From the NCBI GenBank assembly GCA_017396055.1, contig JAFQND010000161.1, positions 1-15,058 on the forward strand: a DNA stretch of 15,058 bases. The letters are read 5' to 3'. The position numbers and the translations under genes are program-made. The notes below the pieces were generated by a model. It saw nothing but the letters and a program-made list of their open reading frames with translations. It was not told where the DNA came from and ran no database searches. This DNA comes from Oscillospiraceae bacterium. GTDB lineage: Bacteria; Bacillota; Clostridia; Oscillospirales; Ruminococcaceae. Below are positions 1 through 5,428 of this stretch, one piece after another; positions within the stretch are counted from its first letter, which is position 1; each line of letters opens with the position of its first letter.

Positions 1-1
1 G

Positions 2-727
2 GGCTATCTGCTCTCCTCTCTCAAACGGCTCAGACTGACCCAGTTTGCCCGTGTGCTGCACTATGACTGCGACCCTGTCAAGCTGGAAAAGGTCTTCTCC
101 CCGCTGGACAAGACCCCCGAAAAATTCGACGATATTTCTCTCAACATGGCCCGCGCACTGTTCTATCAGGGAAAAACAGATGAGGCGCTGGCACGGCTGA
201 CAAAAACAAAGCCCGACGAGAAAAACCCCTATTATTTCCAGTATTACAATATTCTTGCCCACTGTTATGACCGGACGGATGATCTGGAAAAGCTGCTGGC
301 TATCCGCCAGAAGATCGAGACCATCGCCGGAAAAACCAAACCCAATTCCGGCAAATTCCGTCAGTGCAATCAGCTGCTGGCTATGATGGAGATCATGATC
401 CTTCACAAGGAAGGAAAGATCACCCCCTGTAAGGAAGCCTGTAAGGATATGCTCAGACAAGCCTCTTTCCCTCTGAGCCGCATCAATTTCTCGCTGCGGA
501 TGGCTATGCTGGAGCGGCTTTCCGGCGCAAATCACACCGCTGCCGAGCGCTGTGCCTATGTTATCGATGACGGCGGCACCACCTTCTATGTCAAAGAAGC
601 AGAAGAACTCTATCGGCTCTGCCGGGGCAAGGACTATGTGCCCGAAGACGGCCGGTATTATCCTCCCGCAGAAGACGAGTGGGAAGAAGAACTTTCCGAA
701 GAAGAATCCGAAAAGGAGAATGACTGA
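2..727 (+). CDS. TPR-like repeat protein, 5' end cut by window edge
   Basis: The frame is open from the first bases of the window, so the true start lies upstream. A GTG at 53 is an internal possibility but has no clear ribosome binding site. The visible 241 residues are almost entirely helical. They contain tetratricopeptide-like units, for example ALFYQGKTDEALARL followed by a YYNILAHCYDRTDDLEKLLAIR stretch, then a further helical region rich in Cys and Met. The protein ends in a strongly acidic tail (EDEWEEELSEEESEKEND). TPR scaffolds usually mediate protein-protein contacts; I cannot name a partner. The residues just inside the window (LLSSLKRLRL) could follow a membrane segment encoded upstream, which is a guess. 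The TGA stop shares its last base with the ATG of the next gene, so the two are probably translationally coupled. Confidence 0.7.
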   Translation, partial: GYLLSSLKRLRLTQFARVLHYDCDPVKLEKVFSPLDKTPEKFDDISLNMARALFYQGKTDEALARLTKTKPDEKNPYYFQYYNILAHCYDRTDDLEKLLAIRQKIETIAGKTKPNSGKFRQCNQLLAMMEIMILHKEGKITPCKEACKDMLRQASFPLSRINFSLRMAMLERLSGANHTAAERCAYVIDDGGTTFYVKEAEELYRLCRGKDYVPEDGRYYPPAEDEWEEELSEEESEKEND

Positions 728-1020
728 TGGAACTCAGCGAGATCAGACCTCAGATCGATGCGATCAACAAAGAAATGCTGAAGCTTTTTGAAAAGCGAAT
801 GAAACTCTGTAAAGAAGTGGCACTGTATAAGCAGGAACATGGTATGGAAGTGTTCGTCCCCGAACGGGAGGCCGCCATTCTGAAATGGGTGGAAGAAGCC
901 GCTTCCCCCGAGCTTTGCGCCTATGCAAAGGCATACTTTGAAGCAGTGCTGCAGCTGAGCCGCGATTATCAGAACGCCTCGCTGGACCGCCCGGCCGAGG
1001 ATACCGCACTGGTAAAGTGA
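727..1020 (+). CDS. Chorismate mutase, AroQ type (monofunctional)
   Basis: This is a 97-residue all-helical protein of the AroQ class, which converts chorismate to prephenate, the branch point to phenylalanine and tyrosine. It acts in the cytosol, normally as an interlocked dimer. The active-site pattern of the E. coli enzyme is present with matching spacing: Arg7 and Arg24 (17 apart), Lys35, then Arg47-Glu48, and Ser78/Gln82 in the last helix. The loop between Glu48 and Ser78 is about two residues shorter than in E. coli. No prephenate dehydratase or dehydrogenase domain is attached, so it is a stand-alone mutase. No other aromatic-pathway gene is in the window. The start codon overlaps the upstream stop by one base, with AAAGGAG (712-718) upstream. 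Family assignment is firm; a specific aroH or aroQ symbol is not assigned. Confidence 0.9.
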   Translation: MELSEIRPQIDAINKEMLKLFEKRMKLCKEVALYKQEHGMEVFVPEREAAILKWVEEAASPELCAYAKAYFEAVLQLSRDYQNASLDRPAEDTALVK

Positions 1021-1043
1021 TTTTTCCGGAAAGAATTGATCCC

Positions 1044-1649
1044 ATGAAGGAGATACAAGCTTCTAAAGAGATTGATTTCGAAGAAATCAGCAAAGATCCC
1101 GGAGAAATCGCTGATTCCTCTGAGATCTGGGATATCGTCGATTCCGAGGGCCGCCCCACCGGCCGTACCATGAAAAAAGGCGCACCGATGCAGGAAAATG
1201 ACTATCATCCTGCTGTCAGTGTCTGGATCGTCAATGAAAAGGGAGAATTTCTCATTTCCAGAAGGGTCTCCTCCAAAACTGCCGCACCGGGCATGTGGGA
1301 AACCACCGGCGGCAGCGCCCTCGCGGGGGAAGATGTCCTGACCGCCGCACTCCGCGAGGTCAGAGAAGAGCTGGGGGTCGTTCTCATCCCCGAAAAAGGG
1401 CATATCCTGACAGAATATACCTGGCCGCACTCCGACGGAAGCGGTGCCGCCTTCTTCTCGGTCTGGCTCTTCCGGCAGGAAGTCCCACTTGCCGACATCG
1501 TGCTGCAGAAAGAAGAGACCTGTGATGTCAGATGGGCATCCCGTCAGGAACTGCGCCGGCTGATCGCCGAAGGAAGTTTCATTCCCTATACTTATCTGGA
1601 AGAACTGTTCCGGCAGACGGAGGAAAACTATGTACCGCAAACTGATTGA
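1044..1649 (+). CDS. Nudix hydrolase (IPP-isomerase-like subgroup)
   Basis: The protein has 201 residues from the ATG at 1044. A complete Nudix box of the form GX5EX7REVREELGV spans residues 90-112; its Glu residues bind the metal and catalyse cleavage of a nucleoside diphosphate-linked substrate. The segment before it (EIWDIVDSEGRPTGRT, then HPAVSVWIVN) is typical of the Nudix subgroup resembling isopentenyl diphosphate isomerase and E. coli YfcD. The substrate cannot be predicted from sequence. About 30 charged residues precede the domain. A GTG at 1017 would overlap the chorismate mutase stop and add nine residues, but it lacks a ribosome binding site. The ATG has GGAAAG ten bases upstream, so I prefer it. 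The last 20 bases overlap the next gene. Confidence 0.88.
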   Translation: MKEIQASKEIDFEEISKDPGEIADSSEIWDIVDSEGRPTGRTMKKGAPMQENDYHPAVSVWIVNEKGEFLISRRVSSKTAAPGMWETTGGSALAGEDVLTAALREVREELGVVLIPEKGHILTEYTWPHSDGSGAAFFSVWLFRQEVPLADIVLQKEETCDVRWASRQELRRLIAEGSFIPYTYLEELFRQTEENYVPQTD

Positions 1650-2067
1650 AGAGCTGATCAGTGACAACAGATGGGCTGCACTTCAGCCGCCCTGCCCCGA
1701 AGAAGAGATCAGAAAAGCCGAAGAAATTGTCGGTACTGCCTTTCCCGATGAACTTCGTGCTCTGCTGCATGAGACGAATGGCGACCATTGGCTCCTCTGG
1801 TCAGCGGAAGAGATCATCCGTCATGTAAATACAAACCGCGAGATCTATCCCGAATATCTCGAGCCGGAGGAATACGCCGAAAAGATCGCTCCCTATCTCT
1901 GTTTTGCAGGCAACGGCTGCGGTGACTGTTACTGCTATCGGATTCTTCCTGACGGAAGTGCCGATGATTCGGTCATCCTTATCTGGGAACATGAACTTTT
2001 TGAATCCCGCCCCGTCGCCCGGAATATGACCGAACTGATCACCCGTTATTACCACGATGAGATCTGA
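1630..2067 (+). CDS. SMI1/KNR4 (SUKH) family protein
   Basis: This 145-residue protein resembles the SMI1/KNR4 or SUKH superfamily. It has an N-terminal helix, the PCPEEEIRKAEEIVGTAFPD segment followed by LRALLHETNG, then a central AGNGCGDCYCYRI strand pair and IWEHE near the C-terminus. In bacteria many SUKH proteins are immunity proteins against polymorphic nuclease toxins, while others are solitary with unknown roles. No toxin-like neighbour is visible, and the gene sits inside a metabolic operon, so a solitary housekeeping or orphan immunity role is equally possible. The start is supported by GGAGG at 1619-1623, six bases before the ATG. The gene overlaps the end of the Nudix gene by 20 bases in another frame, which suggests coupled translation. 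Confidence 0.82.
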   Translation: MYRKLIEELISDNRWAALQPPCPEEEIRKAEEIVGTAFPDELRALLHETNGDHWLLWSAEEIIRHVNTNREIYPEYLEPEEYAEKIAPYLCFAGNGCGDCYCYRILPDGSADDSVILIWEHELFESRPVARNMTELITRYYHDEI

Positions 2068-2083
2068 AATAAGGAGGGCTTTC

Positions 2084-2779
2084 ATGTCCGATACCGTTTC
2101 CATGCAGATCATTGCCCGTATCCGCAGCGAATTTCCCGAAAAATTCGGTATTCCCCGACAGGCGGGACTGGTGGACGCGCTGAAAGCCACCATCGTCTTT
2201 GAACCGGAATACCGTAAGCCGGAGGCTTTCCGCGGGCTGGAGGGATACTCCCATATCTGGATCCTCTGGCAGTTTTCCGAAGCGGTGAGAAAAGACTGGT
2301 CTCCCACCGTACGGCCGCCCCGCCTCGGCGGCAACACGCGCATGGGTGTTTTTGCCACCCGCTCTCCCTTCAGGCCCAATGCCATCGGCCTTTCGTCGGT
2401 AAAGCTGGACAGCATCGAGATCGATCCTGAACTGGGGCCGGTGCTGCATGTTTCCGGTGCGGACCTGATGAACGGCACCCCCATCTTTGACGTCAAACCC
2501 TATCTTGCCTATACCGATTCTCACCCCGACGCTCTGGGCGGCTTTGCGCTGCAGCAGAAAGAGGGCGTACTCAGGGTGGAATTTCCCGCCGAACTGATGG
2601 AAAAGGTTCCTGAAGCCCGCAGAGAAGGGCTGACAGCCGTTCTGGCACAGGATCCCCGTCCCGCTTATCAGAATGTGCCCGACCGGGTCTACGGCATGAG
2701 CTTTGGCGGTGTGGAAGTGAAATTTACGGTGAAGGACGATCTTCTGACCGTCACAGCCGTTGAACCAGGCGAAAGCTGA
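2084..2779 (+). CDS. trmO: tRNA (adenine(37)-N6)-methyltransferase TrmO
   Basis: The protein has 231 residues and belongs to the TrmO (TsaA/YaeB, UPF0066) family. In E. coli this enzyme uses S-adenosylmethionine to methylate t6A37 of threonine tRNA, giving m6t6A beside the anticodon. The family signature MGVFATRSPFRPNAIGLS is intact at residues 87-104. The second conserved block, QDPRPAYQ, is at 189-196, followed by a YGMSFGGVEVKFTV C-terminal domain like that of the longer TrmO proteins. The fold is a beta-barrel SAM-binding type, not Rossmann. An upstream ATG at 2057 overlaps the previous gene, but AAGGAGG at 2071-2077 lies six bases before the ATG at 2084, so that start is chosen. The gap to the SUKH gene is 16 bases and to the downstream hydrolase 22 bases, consistent with one operon. 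Confidence 0.93.
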   Translation: MSDTVSMQIIARIRSEFPEKFGIPRQAGLVDALKATIVFEPEYRKPEAFRGLEGYSHIWILWQFSEAVRKDWSPTVRPPRLGGNTRMGVFATRSPFRPNAIGLSSVKLDSIEIDPELGPVLHVSGADLMNGTPIFDVKPYLAYTDSHPDALGGFALQQKEGVLRVEFPAELMEKVPEARREGLTAVLAQDPRPAYQNVPDRVYGMSFGGVEVKFTVKDDLLTVTAVEPGES

Positions 2780-2801
2780 AAATTCTTTTGAGGTGAAAAC
2801 A

Positions 2802-3749
2802 ATGGAAGAGATCCGCTATCCTGTAAAAGCTGACAATTCCCTGCAGCCGGCGATCATCGCTCCCGCCGAGGGCAATGAGCCCCGCCCCCTCGTTGTCTGT
2901 CTGCACACCTGGAGCTATGGCCTCGAGCAGATGAACGAACTGTTCCCCAAAAACGCTGAAAAGCGCAGCTGGCACTTTATCTATCCCCTTTTTCGCGGTC
3001 CCAACTGGACCCCCGAAGCCTGCGGCTCTGACCTGGTGGTCGCCGACATCGCCGCCGCTGTGGCATATATGAAAGAGCATTATGCCGTCGACGAGGATCA
3101 TATCTATCTTCTGGGCGGTTCGGGCGGCGGACACGCCTCGCTGCTGATGGCGGCAAGACATCCCGAACTCTGGACCGCTGTCTCCTCCTGGTGTCCCATC
3201 AGCGATGTTGCCGCATGGTTCAAAGAGACCCGTACCAAAAAGGCCGACCCCACCCGCAGAAGCTATGATGACCATATCTTTGAGGCCTGCGGCGGCGACC
3301 CGGTAAGCGATCCCAAAGCTGCCGCCGAGGCAAAGCACCGCTCTCCCCTGACCTGGCTGGAAAACGCAAAGAACAAGGTCATTCTCGACATCGGCACCGG
3401 TATCCATGACGGTCATACGGGAAGCGTCCCCGTTTCCCATGCCATTCGGGCATTCAACACGGTCGCCGAGCCTGCCGACCGCATCAGCGAAGAGGATATT
3501 GCCTTTATGACCGAAAAGGAAGAGATCCCCGCTCATCTTCGCTTTGATGGTGAAGACCCCGCTTACGGCTCTTATAAAGTCCTCATGCGCAGAAGCTCCG
3601 GCATGGTCCGTCTGACCATCTTTGAGGGTGGACACGATATCCTCCCCGGCACGGCCTTTGGTTTCTTTGACCATCAGACCCGCGGAGAAGCCCCTGTGTG
3701 GTATTCCGGCGCGGAAAATGCTGCAGACGCTGTCGAACTGACCAAATAA
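2802..3749 (+). CDS. Alpha/beta hydrolase, prolyl oligopeptidase-like
   Basis: The protein has 315 residues from the ATG at 2802, which is preceded by GAGGTG at 2790-2795. It shows an alpha/beta hydrolase core of the S9/prolyl oligopeptidase type. There is an oxyanion-side strand (LVVCLHTWSYG, about residues 30-40), a nucleophile elbow GGSGGG with Ser107, a probable acid Asp203 in the IHDGHTGSVP loop, and a catalytic His278 in EGGHDIL. It therefore looks like an active serine hydrolase, but whether it cuts peptides, acetyl esters or another ester is not decidable here. I see no signal peptide, so it is probably cytosolic. An in-frame TTG at 2760 inside trmO was rejected as the start. It is the last gene of the run and is followed within ten bases by a strong terminator. 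Confidence 0.87.
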   Translation: MEEIRYPVKADNSLQPAIIAPAEGNEPRPLVVCLHTWSYGLEQMNELFPKNAEKRSWHFIYPLFRGPNWTPEACGSDLVVADIAAAVAYMKEHYAVDEDHIYLLGGSGGGHASLLMAARHPELWTAVSSWCPISDVAAWFKETRTKKADPTRRSYDDHIFEACGGDPVSDPKAAAEAKHRSPLTWLENAKNKVILDIGTGIHDGHTGSVPVSHAIRAFNTVAEPADRISEEDIAFMTEKEEIPAHLRFDGEDPAYGSYKVLMRRSSGMVRLTIFEGGHDILPGTAFGFFDHQTRGEAPVWYSGAENAADAVELTK

Positions 3750-3756
3750 GTAAAAC

Positions 3757-3785
3757 AAAGAGACCTTTTTGAAAGGTCTCTTTTT
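3757..3785 (+). terminator. Intrinsic terminator ending the TPR-to-hydrolase operon
   Basis: Bases 3757-3768 pair perfectly with 3772-3783 (12 bp, AAAGAGACCTTT against its complement) around a three-base loop. The run of T at 3781-3785 overlaps the right arm. It begins eight bases after the hydrolase stop codon. Confidence 0.93.
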
Positions 3786-3787
3786 GC

Positions 3788-3816
3788 TTGACAAGCAGTA
3801 TTCTGCATGGTATGAT
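3788..3816 (+). promoter_or_regulatory. Sigma-A promoter for the EamA transporter
   Basis: TTGACA at 3788-3793, an exactly 17-base spacer and TATGAT at 3811-3816 make a near-consensus housekeeping promoter. Transcription would start near 3823, giving a leader of about 32 bases before the ATG at 3855. It follows immediately on the terminator of the upstream operon. Confidence 0.85.
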
Positions 3817-3854
3817 AACTTTGTTACATCAAAGCAATAAAGCGAGGATTCATT

Positions 3855-4733
3855 ATGACCCCGACCAACCGCTCCAGGCTGATGCTCATCGGCTCGATGG
3901 CCGTTTTCGGCACCATTTCTGTTTTCGTCCGCAATATCTCTCTTACCTCCGGCGAAGTCGCCCTCTGGCGCGCAGTGCTGGCGGCGGCGCTCATTGCGGT
4001 CTGGCTGCTTGTCTCAAAACAGAAGATCTCCTTCGGCGCCATCAAAAAGGAGCTGCCGCTTCTGATCTTCTCCGGCATGGCCATGGGCTTTAACTGGATC
4101 TTTCTGTTTGAGGCATATAAGTATACGACCGTTTCGGTGGCGACCCTCAGCTATTATTTCGCTCCGGTCATTGTGACGGTGGTCTGCCCCCTGCTTTTCA
4201 GAGAGAAAATGACCGCCAAACAGTGGATCTGTTTTGGCATGTCCACCCTCGGCATCGTGCTCATCACCGGTATCGGCGACACCTCGTCCGGAAGCTCTCA
4301 TCTGAAAGGGATCCTCTTCGGACTGGCGGCAGCGGTACTGTATGCGACAGTTGTGCTGATCAACAAGTTCATCAAAAACGTCAGCGGCATCCACCGCACC
4401 TTCCTGCAGTTTCTGGCAGCAATCGTCACGCTGACGCCCTATATCCTTTTGACATCGGGTATCAGTTTTGCCGGCATGGACACGAAAGGCTGGATCTGCC
4501 TTCTGATCGTGGGTCTCATCCACACCGGCATCACCTACTGCATGTATTTCTCTTCGCTGCGTGAGCTGCCCGGTCAGGAAGCTGCCATTCTCAGTTATAT
4601 TGATCCGCTGCTGGCGGTATTGATCTCGGTGGTCTTGCTGGGCGAAGCCATGACGCCGATACAGATCATCGGCGGTGTACTGATCCTTGGATTTACCCTT
4701 TGGAATGAACTCCCCTCCAAAAAAGCATCGTAA
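3855..4733 (+). CDS. EamA/DMT-family membrane transporter
   Basis: This 292-residue, very hydrophobic protein has about ten predicted membrane helices arranged as two EamA (DUF6) repeats, roughly residues 8-138 and 150-286. Each repeat ends in the characteristic pattern of an acidic residue and MT before the last helix: REKMTAKQW with LGIVL in the first, and GEAMTPIQIIGGVLILGF in the second. The family belongs to the drug/metabolite transporter superfamily. Members export or import amino acids, nucleotide derivatives or other metabolites, and the substrate cannot be read from sequence. The start ATG has GAGG seven bases upstream. It appears to be transcribed alone from a strong promoter. No clear terminator directly follows the stop, so some read-through into the next small gene is possible. 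Confidence 0.92.
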   Translation: MTPTNRSRLMLIGSMAVFGTISVFVRNISLTSGEVALWRAVLAAALIAVWLLVSKQKISFGAIKKELPLLIFSGMAMGFNWIFLFEAYKYTTVSVATLSYYFAPVIVTVVCPLLFREKMTAKQWICFGMSTLGIVLITGIGDTSSGSSHLKGILFGLAAAVLYATVVLINKFIKNVSGIHRTFLQFLAAIVTLTPYILLTSGISFAGMDTKGWICLLIVGLIHTGITYCMYFSSLRELPGQEAAILSYIDPLLAVLISVVLLGEAMTPIQIIGGVLILGFTLWNELPSKKAS

Positions 4734-4752
4734 AGTCCGTTTTATGGGACAT

Positions 4753-4785
4753 CTTTCCTGTTATACTCTAGACATAACAGGAAAG
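4753..4785. repeat. Perfect 12-bp inverted repeat over a promoter (probable operator)
   Basis: CTTTCCTGTTAT at 4753-4764 is the exact reverse complement of ATAACAGGAAAG at 4774-4785, with a nine-base spacer containing the palindrome TCTAGA. The arms are centred 21 bp apart, about two helical turns. The left arm covers the extended -10 motif and the right arm covers the expected transcription start, as expected of a repressor site. There is no T-run on either strand, so it is not an intrinsic terminator. The right arm also contains part of the ribosome binding site, so an RNA hairpin in read-through transcripts could mask it. Confidence 0.75.
4759..4767 (+). promoter_or_regulatory. Extended -10 promoter for the 40-codon gene
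   Basis: TGTTATACT at 4759-4767 is an extended -10 element (TG, one base, then TATACT). Only a weak -35 (TTTTAT near 4740) is present, which extended -10 promoters tolerate. The expected start is about 4774, with a leader of about 23 bases before the ATG at 4797. Confidence 0.6.
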
Positions 4786-4796
4786 GAGCGGTGTTT

Positions 4797-4919
4797 ATGG
4801 AAATTCAGATGGTATATGTACAGGGGCATATTGAAGTGCTCGACTCGAGCGGAGAGTTTCTTTTCTCCGCTGACACTGTTCAGGAAGCCGAAGAAGAGCT
4901 GGAACTGCTGGCAGGCTGA
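4797..4919 (+). CDS. Small acidic protein, 40 residues, function unknown
   Basis: A short ORF encodes 40 residues. It begins MEIQMVYVQGHIEVLDSSGE, continues with FLFSADTVQEAEEELELLAG, and stops at TGA 4917-4919. The first half reads as two or three beta strands (hydrophobic alternation, VYVQGHIEVLD, then FLFSAD) and the second as an acidic helix. This is a plausible mini-domain, not random translation. The ATG is preceded by AAAGGAG (4782-4788) and by its own extended -10 promoter. I do not recognise a named family. The pattern of a strand pair, then SADT, then a Glu-rich helix resembles short uncharacterised proteins of gut Clostridia, but this is memory, not a search. It may be cotranscribed with the hydrophobic peptide at 4965. 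Confidence 0.62.
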   Translation: MEIQMVYVQGHIEVLDSSGEFLFSADTVQEAEEELELLAG

Positions 4920-4964
4920 CCGCCCGCAGCTGAAACGTACATTGATCTGACGGAGAAATCAACA

Positions 4965-5018
4965 ATGATCTGGTTTTTTGTGTTTTACTTTTTCCTTTAT
5001 CTGGCTGGTCTGTTCTGA
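4965..5018 (+). CDS. Possible 17-residue hydrophobic micropeptide
   Basis: The reading frame ATG 4965 to TGA 5016-5018 encodes MIWFFVFYFFLYLAGLF, which is all hydrophobic or aromatic and long enough for a single membrane pass. GGAG at 4952-4955 lies nine bases before the ATG, a slightly long but usable spacing. It lies 45 bases after the 40-codon gene and ends ten bases before a terminator, so both would be on one transcript of about 290 bases. Such tiny membrane peptides occur as type I toxins or regulators, but the sequence could also be a chance AT-rich reading frame. No charged residue flanks the helix. Existence is uncertain. Confidence 0.35.
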   Translation: MIWFFVFYFFLYLAGLF

Positions 5019-5027
5019 ATAAGCATA

Positions 5028-5067
5028 AAAAACTCCCCCGGGAAAATCCCGGAGGAGTTTTTCTTTT
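5028..5067. terminator. Bidirectional intrinsic terminator
   Basis: Bases 5028-5043 pair with 5047-5062 (16 positions with one C-A mismatch, GC-rich core CTCC-CCGGG) around an AAA loop. A T-rich tract (5058-5067) follows on the plus strand, and A-runs at 5027-5032 give a U-tract on the minus strand. It ends the small-ORF transcript from the left and the addA/tautomerase transcript from the right. Confidence 0.9.
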
Positions 5068-5410
5068 AGAAGTTCATGCCGTTCCAGCCCCATTTGGAGG
5101 CCACCTGATACTCCACATAGATGTGGTCGGGAGCAATATCCAGCTCCTTGCCGATGATATCGATGACGGCGGCGGTCATCTCATCATAAGCGCTGTCGGA
5201 AACACTGCCGTTGACCATGATCTCGACGAAAGCGATGGGATCGTCTTTTTCGCCGCGGAACCAGAGATGACATTCACCGCTGAACTGCAGCATCAGCCAG
5301 GTCTCGCTCTTGCCGGGGATCAGTTCGATGGCTTTGCCCAGTTTGGCTTTCAGGCTTTCTTCCATGGCGGGGGTGATGACGGTATTGGTCTTGGTGTGGA
5401 TAAAGGGCAT
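5066..5410 (-). CDS. MIF-like tautomerase (phenylpyruvate/dopachrome tautomerase family)
   Basis: The protein has 114 residues, the usual length for the macrophage migration inhibitory factor branch of the tautomerase superfamily, which forms trimers. The catalytic proline follows the initiator Met (Pro2, Pro1 after processing). Lys34 in the PGKSETWLM segment corresponds to MIF Lys32, and the C-terminus carries the typical WGWNGMNF ending. The likely activity is keto-enol tautomerisation, for example of phenylpyruvate; the physiological substrate in bacteria is generally unclear. The start is supported by AGGAGGT just upstream on the minus strand (5417-5423 region). Only 18 bases separate it from the addA stop, so it is probably the last gene of that transcript, ending at the bidirectional terminator. 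It has no obvious functional link to DNA repair. Confidence 0.88.
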   Translation of the reverse strand: MPFIHTKTNTVITPAMEESLKAKLGKAIELIPGKSETWLMLQFSGECHLWFRGEKDDPIAFVEIMVNGSVSDSAYDEMTAAVIDIIGKELDIAPDHIYVEYQVASKWGWNGMNF

Positions 5411-5428
5411 AACAGTTACCTCCTGTGA

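Noticed and set aside
1017..1043. GTG at 1017 as the start of the Nudix gene
   Set aside because: No ribosome binding site precedes it. The ATG at 1044 has GGAAAG at a usable distance, and the nine extra residues add nothing conserved.
1630..2067. SUKH protein as half of a toxin-immunity or defence cassette
   Set aside because: No toxin, nuclease or mobile-element gene is nearby, and it is embedded by overlap in a metabolic operon.
2751..3794. A 347-codon open frame on the minus strand opposite the alpha/beta hydrolase
   Set aside because: It runs through the terminator and the EamA promoter and is antisense to an intact catalytic triad; it is a shadow frame.
4753..4785. The 12-bp inverted repeat as a terminator of the EamA gene
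   Set aside because: No T-run follows on either strand, and it coincides with a promoter; an operator is the better explanation.
4687..4950. An 87-codon frame overlapping the end of the EamA gene and the 40-codon gene
   Set aside because: It crosses the EamA stop region, the dyad promoter and the small gene in a different frame, and its sequence lacks protein-like character. The 40-codon frame has the ribosome binding site.
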